A stretch of 64,000 nt of DNA from Bacteroidales bacterium (lineage in GTDB: Bacteria > Bacteroidota > Bacteroidia > Bacteroidales > UBA932). Each line of letters starts with the position of its first letter. The first letter of the stretch is position 1. Positions 59,504 through 64,000 of this stretch are shown in pieces. Position numbers and translations under genes: made by a program. The DNA is taken from NCBI GenBank assembly GCA_024401925.1, contig JAKSKD010000004.1, positions 1-64,000 of the forward strand, in the 5' to 3' direction. The notes beneath the pieces are model-generated. The model did no database searches and was not told where the DNA came from. It saw only the letters and a list, made by a program, of their open reading frames with translations.

Positions 59504-62105
59504 ATCTACAGTCAACAGTAAGCGGGATTGACAACTTTATCACATTCTCCATCTCTTCGACCACAATACTCCGCAGGATTTCAAGTTCCTTGGGGTGGAC
59601 TTCGAACAAAAGTTCATCGTGAATCTGAAGTACCATCTTGCTCTGCAGATGTTCTTCCACCATCCTCTTGTCCACACGGACCATCGCCATTTTGATGATG
59701 TCGGCAGCCGTACCCTGGATAGGAGCATTGACTGCGTTCCTTTCTGCAAGGGAGCGCAAAGTGGCGTTGCTGAGTTTCAGAGCCGGAATATACCTGCGAC
59801 GGCCGAACAAAGTCTCCACATAACCCGTGTCGCGTGCAAAAGCAAGCGTACTTTCTATATATGAAGAAATTGCAGGGAATGAATTAAAATAGTCATCTAT
59901 TATTTTCTTCGCCTCCGACCTTGAGATTCCCAGTCGCTGTGCCAGACCGAAAGCGGATATGCCGTACATAATGCCGAAATTGGCCGTCTTCGCAACCCTT
60001 CGCTGGTCAGGAGTGACTTCTTCAACAGGAACTGAGAAAATCTTTGAAGCAGTGGCTGCATGAACGTCTATCCCATTGTTGAACGCATCGATGAGATGTT
60101 TGTCGCAGCTCAGGTGTGCCATAATTCTCAACTCAATCTGGGAATAATCCGCAGACATAATGAACCATTCAGAATTTTGCGGGACAAAAGCCTTGCGTAT
60201 CTCCTTCCCACGCTCAGTGCGGATCGGGATATTCTGAAGGTTCGGAGAAGACGAAGATAATCTTCCGGTGGATGTCAGAGCCTGGTTAAACGTAGTATGG
60301 ACACGTCCGGTTTCTTTTGATATATATCCCGGAAGAGGTTCTATATATGTAGAAAGGAGTTTCTTGGCCGCGCGATATTCGAGGATGGCGTCAATTATCG
60401 GACTCTTGTCCCTCAGTTCAAGAAGCGTTTCTTCATCCGTGCTCCAACTGCCCCTTCCGCTCTTCTTAGCCAGGGGATCAAGTCTCAGTTTTTCAAATAT
60501 GACTTCTCCCACCTGTTTCGGGGACCCGACATTCAATTCAGGTTCCCCGGCAATCTCACGAACGGATGCCTCCTTTTTTCTGATTTCGGACTTGAGCTGA
60601 GTGGCAAACTCCAGTAAAGAATTCACGTCAACACTGACGCCCGTCATCTCCATCTTCGCAAGAACTTTCAGTAGCGGTGCTTCAATATCCTGGTACAATG
60701 AATTCAAGGACATCTTTTGTATTTCAGTCCAGACTTTGCGTCCGACTAGCAAGACTGCCACGGCCTTTCTGAAAAGCAAAGTATCGTCAGTCGGCTGAAT
60801 TTCAGGTACATCAAACAGGGAGCCCACCAGAACATCTTCAGCCGGGTTTTCAAGCTCCGCCCCAAGGTATGAACTGACGAGCGCATCCAGATCGTGGGAT
60901 TTCTCAGGATTCAGGAGATAATGCATCAACTGAACGTCCCTCAACTTCCCGGCAAGACTTATCCCGTCGGATTTCAACGATTTATAAAGGGATTTCAGCT
61001 CATATCCGTACTTGGCAATGGCACTGTCCTCAAGCAAAAAGCGCACTTCCTGCCTTGTTCCCTTCGCAACGACGATGTCGCCCTTGTCATATGTCGCAAG
61101 AATGATATCATTCCCGTCAGAGAACACCGAGCACTTGCCGGAAATGCAGGCACACTGAGGTATTCTGGAGGCCGGCACCTCTGAATATGCAAGTTCAATG
61201 TTATTATTCTTCGGGGCAGTATTATTCTTTGGGACATTCGTTCCCAGATATTTCTGAAGAGAGCGGAATTCATATTGCTCGAAAAGGTGGGCAAGTTTCG
61301 GCGAATAGTTCATATTGACCGCCATGGATTCCAGTTTTATCTTCACCGGGACATCCGTTTTTATGGTAACCAGTTCCTTACTTAGCGCAATATGGTCCTG
61401 GGCCTGTCTGAAAAGCATCTGCTGGCGCTCCGACAATTCGTTGATGTGGTCATAGATGTTTTCCACACTTCCGAACTCCGATATCAGTTTGCTGGCACCC
61501 ATTTCTCCGACTCCCTTGACTCCGGGAACGTTATCGGCGGAATCCCCGCATATCGTAAGCATATCAATAACCTGGAGCGGCGTACTGATTCCGTACTTTT
61601 CACAGACTTCACTTATGCCTACCCACTCGTTCTCAGAGCCGTTTTTTCCGGGTTTGATCTGCCAAATATGCTCGCTTATCAACTGACCGTAATCCTTGTC
61701 GGGAGTAACCATAAAGACATCCAGATCGTTTGATGCGAATTTCTTTGCGACGGTGCCGATCACATCATCAGCCTCAAAGCCATATTCCATCAGTACCGGG
61801 ACGTTCATAGCCTTGCATATCTTCGTGAGCGGCTCAAGAGCGTCGATTACGAGCTGAGGCGTTTCAGCACGGTTTGCCTTATATTCCGGATAGAGCTGAT
61901 TGCGGAATGTACCTCCCGGAGGGTCGAATGAGACGGCCAGGTGTGTAGGATGCTCCTTTTCTATCAGTTCAAGGAGATATTTGGTGAAACCGAAGAGAAT
62001 TGAAGTGTCGACTCCCTTAGTATTGACCATAGGACGCTTCAAAAATGCGTAATACATCTTGAAGATCAGTGCGTGTCCGTCTATTAAGAAAAGCCGAGAT
62101 TTCAT
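59475..62105 (-). CDS. polA: DNA polymerase I, proofreading domain degenerate
   Basis: Repairs DNA and removes RNA primers. The 876-residue protein has an intact 5' nuclease domain (residues 1-about 290; GHALIFKMYYAF, FMVTPDKDYGQLI, GVKGVGEMGASKL). The 3'-5' exonuclease domain (about 310-460) lacks the DxE motif and the later Asp residues (AKYGYELKSL; LFRKAVAVLL), as in thermophilic Bst-type enzymes. The polymerase domain is complete: motif A is SADYSQIELRIM, motif B RRVAKTANFGIMYGISAFG, motif C LQIHDELLFEV. It is shorter than E. coli Pol I (928). Confidence 0.95.
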   Translation of the reverse strand: MKSRLFLIDGHALIFKMYYAFLKRPMVNTKGVDTSILFGFTKYLLELIEKEHPTHLAVSFDPPGGTFRNQLYPEYKANRAETPQLVIDALEPLTKICKAMNVPVLMEYGFEADDVIGTVAKKFASNDLDVFMVTPDKDYGQLISEHIWQIKPGKNGSENEWVGISEVCEKYGISTPLQVIDMLTICGDSADNVPGVKGVGEMGASKLISEFGSVENIYDHINELSERQQMLFRQAQDHIALSKELVTIKTDVPVKIKLESMAVNMNYSPKLAHLFEQYEFRSLQKYLGTNVPKNNTAPKNNNIELAYSEVPASRIPQCACISGKCSVFSDGNDIILATYDKGDIVVAKGTRQEVRFLLEDSAIAKYGYELKSLYKSLKSDGISLAGKLRDVQLMHYLLNPEKSHDLDALVSSYLGAELENPAEDVLVGSLFDVPEIQPTDDTLLFRKAVAVLLVGRKVWTEIQKMSLNSLYQDIEAPLLKVLAKMEMTGVSVDVNSLLEFATQLKSEIRKKEASVREIAGEPELNVGSPKQVGEVIFEKLRLDPLAKKSGRGSWSTDEETLLELRDKSPIIDAILEYRAAKKLLSTYIEPLPGYISKETGRVHTTFNQALTSTGRLSSSSPNLQNIPIRTERGKEIRKAFVPQNSEWFIMSADYSQIELRIMAHLSCDKHLIDAFNNGIDVHAATASKIFSVPVEEVTPDQRRVAKTANFGIMYGISAFGLAQRLGISRSEAKKIIDDYFNSFPAISSYIESTLAFARDTGYVETLFGRRRYIPALKLSNATLRSLAERNAVNAPIQGTAADIIKMAMVRVDKRMVEEHLQSKMVLQIHDELLFEVHPKELEILRSIVVEEMENVIKLSIPLTVDCRYGKNWLEAH

Positions 62106-62131
62106 AATCTCGCGAAGTTAATCATTTTTTA

Positions 62132-63706
62132 TCATTCCGATACAACTTCGGTCTGTGCTATGACAGCATTTTCGGCTGTGCCCCTTGTAATAGCGAATGC
62201 GGCTTCAAGAACGATGATTGCGGCAAGTACTGAGAAGGCCCAACGCATAACCTTCGGCATACCCTTCCAGAATCCGGAAGCGGGTTCTTCGTCCTTCGTT
62301 TCCGTCTCCACTGTTTCCTCCAGAATCGGTCCGCGCTTGACTGCGAGTTCCTCCTGAATCTTCTCCATACGCTTTTTGGTAAGAGGATAGAAGAACACGA
62401 CGACAACTGCAAGTGCAGAGACAGCGGCAGGAATCCAGGACATCAATATCTTCAATCCCTGGATGGCTTCAGGAGTCTGTACTGCTCCGGCCTCAGTATT
62501 ATATCCAAAAGCTGCAAGAATCCACATTACAGCCGCCCCGCCGAATGCTCCTCCGAACTTCTGCGCCATTGATGCAGATGAGAAGATAAGTGCCGTAGAT
62601 GCAGTTCCATCCCTGTTTTCAGCATAATCGGAAACGTCAGCATACATGCTCCATACAAGAGGAGAGATGATGCCGGTGAATATGGATATGACAATCTGCA
62701 GTACAAGCATCCACCAATATCCGGTACCCGTTACCGGGATGTAGAAGAAAGCGATACTCAGCACAATCAGAGCAAAGAATGAGAGCATATATGTGGTTTT
62801 CTTTCCGAGAACCTTCGCAATAGGGGTCGTGAGGGCCACACCAATCATATTGCACACCTCACCGATAGAGAGGAACAGTCCCGCATAGAACAGGAAGCTC
62901 CAGCTTCCAAGCGACAGGTGGACGTTCTGGCCAATGACATCATTGAAGAAATATGCCACGGTAGAGCCTCTGAGCGTATTGAACAGGTTAGAGCAAAGGG
63001 CTGCACCGATCAGGATCCACCAAGGAGCGTTCCTGACAAGTGACTTGAGGTCCTTGCCCACGGATGCCGTCGATACGGTATGGAGTTTCTCCTTCGTCAT
63101 CCTGAAGCAAAGCAGGAAAAGCACAAGGCATACGGCAGATGCAATAAAGATTGAATGCTGCCATCCGGCAGGAGAATTATATCCGCCAAGGAGATTACAT
63201 AACGGTTCCCAGCTGAAAAGAACTATGAAACTTCCGCCATAAGCAAAAAACATTCTGAATGAGCTGAGCACGGTCTTGGTGTCGGAATCATCCGTAATCA
63301 CTCCCAGCATTGCGCCATAAGGCACGTTGATTCCCGTATAGACAGTCATCATCATTATGTAGGTGATATATGCCCATACAAGTTTCATAGTCGGCCCGGC
63401 ATCAGGAGTCGTGAAGAGAAAAACACCGCTGAGAGCGAAAGGAAGAGCCATCAGCAGAAGATATGGACGGTATTTTCCCCACCTGGTATGTGTTCTGTCC
63501 GCGAGGATACCCATCATCGGATCCGAAACGGCGTCCCAGATTCGGGTGACCATAAGCAGTATAGCGACCTGGTCCAGCCTAAGGCCAAACACATTCGAAT
63601 AGAAGAATGGAAGGTAGTAGGACAACATCTTCCAGAACATACTGGAAGACATATCGCCGAAGCCGTAACCGACTTTCTCACTGAATTTGGTTTTTATAGT
63701 TCCCAT
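62132..63706 (-). CDS. GPH-family sugar:cation symporter
   Basis: A 524-residue MFS transporter of the glycoside-pentoside-hexuronide:cation family. Motifs: SEKVGYGFGDMSSSMFW at the start, RIWDAVSDPMMGILADRTHTRWGKYRPYLL and the PYGAMLGVITDD stretch in helix 4-5. A long cytosolic loop lies near the C-terminus, rich in Glu (LEETVETETKDEE). It follows the GH130 gene with a TAATG overlap, so it probably imports the mannosyl-glucose or mannobiose that GH130 splits. Confidence 0.88.
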   Translation of the reverse strand: MGTIKTKFSEKVGYGFGDMSSSMFWKMLSYYLPFFYSNVFGLRLDQVAILLMVTRIWDAVSDPMMGILADRTHTRWGKYRPYLLLMALPFALSGVFLFTTPDAGPTMKLVWAYITYIMMMTVYTGINVPYGAMLGVITDDSDTKTVLSSFRMFFAYGGSFIVLFSWEPLCNLLGGYNSPAGWQHSIFIASAVCLVLFLLCFRMTKEKLHTVSTASVGKDLKSLVRNAPWWILIGAALCSNLFNTLRGSTVAYFFNDVIGQNVHLSLGSWSFLFYAGLFLSIGEVCNMIGVALTTPIAKVLGKKTTYMLSFFALIVLSIAFFYIPVTGTGYWWMLVLQIVISIFTGIISPLVWSMYADVSDYAENRDGTASTALIFSSASMAQKFGGAFGGAAVMWILAAFGYNTEAGAVQTPEAIQGLKILMSWIPAAVSALAVVVVFFYPLTKKRMEKIQEELAVKRGPILEETVETETKDEEPASGFWKGMPKVMRWAFSVLAAIIVLEAAFAITRGTAENAVIAQTEVVSE

Positions 63707-64000
63707 TATTTCAAGTTTTTATCAATCAATTCATTCAATCTTCGGACAGTATCCGCGGTGGTGAAACCGTCCGGGGCGGTATTGAGGCAATAATCCACAA
63801 GTTTGTCCACGGTGGACGTGGCGACATGCAGCCTCGTGTCGGATGATGCATAATAGATGAACACCTTTCCGTCAGGGTCCTCGATCCAGCCGTTGGAGAA
63901 AGTGACATTCATCACATCACCGATATATTCTCCGCCCTGAGGCGCGATGAAAAAGCCTGCAGGCTCCGCAATCACGCGCGAAGGGTCATCAAGCGCCGTC
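63706..64000 (-). CDS. GH130 mannosyl-glucose phosphorylase, C-terminal end
   Basis: The last 97 residues of a protein whose start lies beyond the window. The frame stays open to the edge (LDDPSRVIAEPAGFF, GEYIGDVMNVTFSNGWI, FIYYASSDTRLHVATS). These fit the ending of GH130 phosphorylases that split mannosyl-1,4-glucose or mannobiose with phosphate. In Bacteroides the same gene pair, with a mannobiose epimerase and GH26 mannanase, forms a mannan pathway; those genes may lie to the right. The stop overlaps the transporter start (TAATG). Confidence 0.85.
   Translation of the reverse strand, partial: TALDDPSRVIAEPAGFFIAPQGGEYIGDVMNVTFSNGWIEDPDGKVFIYYASSDTRLHVATSTVDKLVDYCLNTAPDGFTTADTVRRLNELIDKNLK

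Noticed and set aside
1-64000. CRISPR arrays, insertion sequences, phage genes, SusC/SusD pairs
   Set aside because: I looked for regularly spaced repeats, transposase motifs, terminal inverted repeats, TonB-box proteins and phage structural genes and saw none. XerD is of the chromosomal type, not an integrase.

Overview
The window looks like chromosomal DNA of a gut- or rumen-type Bacteroidales bacterium; I cannot fix the family or genus. Three things point there. Bacteroidota-style -7 elements (TAnnTTTG, in the best cases with TTTG or ATTG about 20 bases upstream) sit a few bases before many starts. Secreted enzymes carry short lipoprotein signals. Family-typical genes are present: DAHP synthase fused to chorismate mutase, an Hc1-like mini-histone, a C11 protease, GH31/GH2/GH27/GH130 enzymes and L25 next to Pth. 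No phage, insertion sequence, CRISPR array or SusC/SusD pair was seen, so this is mostly core genome with islands of sugar metabolism.

Layout. 1-3000: end of a tRNA-Lys, then a leftward operon of a Tat-exported aldo/keto reductase with ferredoxin tail, a four-cluster ferredoxin and a short GDP-mannose pyrophosphorylase. 3000-9050: SIMPL protein, DUF1846 protein, DUF6359 lipoprotein, UDP-glucose dehydrogenase, a STAS-kinase fusion and a lipoprotein-type nitroreductase. 9100-14190: redox and stress genes (free Met-R-sulfoxide reductase, DUF362 ferredoxin, LysR regulator, lipocalin, ferritin, superoxide reductase) and a HAD phosphatase. 14258-19000: MTA/SAH nucleosidase with a coupled unknown gene, an exported hydrolase, a small lipoprotein and an ABC-F ATPase. 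19034-25816: a compact operon (alpha-xylosidase-like GH31, GH2, XylE-like symporter) fit to take apart xylose-bearing oligosaccharides. 25813-33087: DAHP synthase-chorismate mutase, rfbD-rfbC-rfbB (dTDP-rhamnose, rfbA absent), PspC, rnhA, pdxA, an unknown GNAT-like gene, recX and rlmN.

33177-40335 is the most interesting metabolic block. Amidohydrolase, zinc dehydrogenase, UxaA-like dehydratase, UxaB-like reductase, L-fucose/L-galactose-dehydrogenase-like aldo/keto reductase and FucP-like permease together suggest a non-phosphorylating route for L-fucose or a related sugar. 40378-48351 is housekeeping: recA-trpS, GH27, xerD, tpiA, a ComEA-like protein, rsmI, an acidic coiled-coil protein and tdk. 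48329-53860 holds an M6 metalloprotease, a mini-histone too short for usual ORF cut-offs, pth, rplY and a C11 protease. 53927-62105 is informational: tyrS-rbfA-FtsX/LolE permease, rmuC, rpmH, rsmG, a sigma factor, and polA with a degenerate proofreading domain. The right edge opens a mannan-type operon (GH130 phosphorylase and GPH symporter).

Genes are packed tightly: ATGA, TAATG, TGATG, GTGA and TAGTG stop/start overlaps are common, as are convergent 3' overlaps. Several promoters give almost leaderless mRNAs or lie across the stop codon of the upstream gene. Functions are read from motifs, family resemblance and context; no database search was possible.
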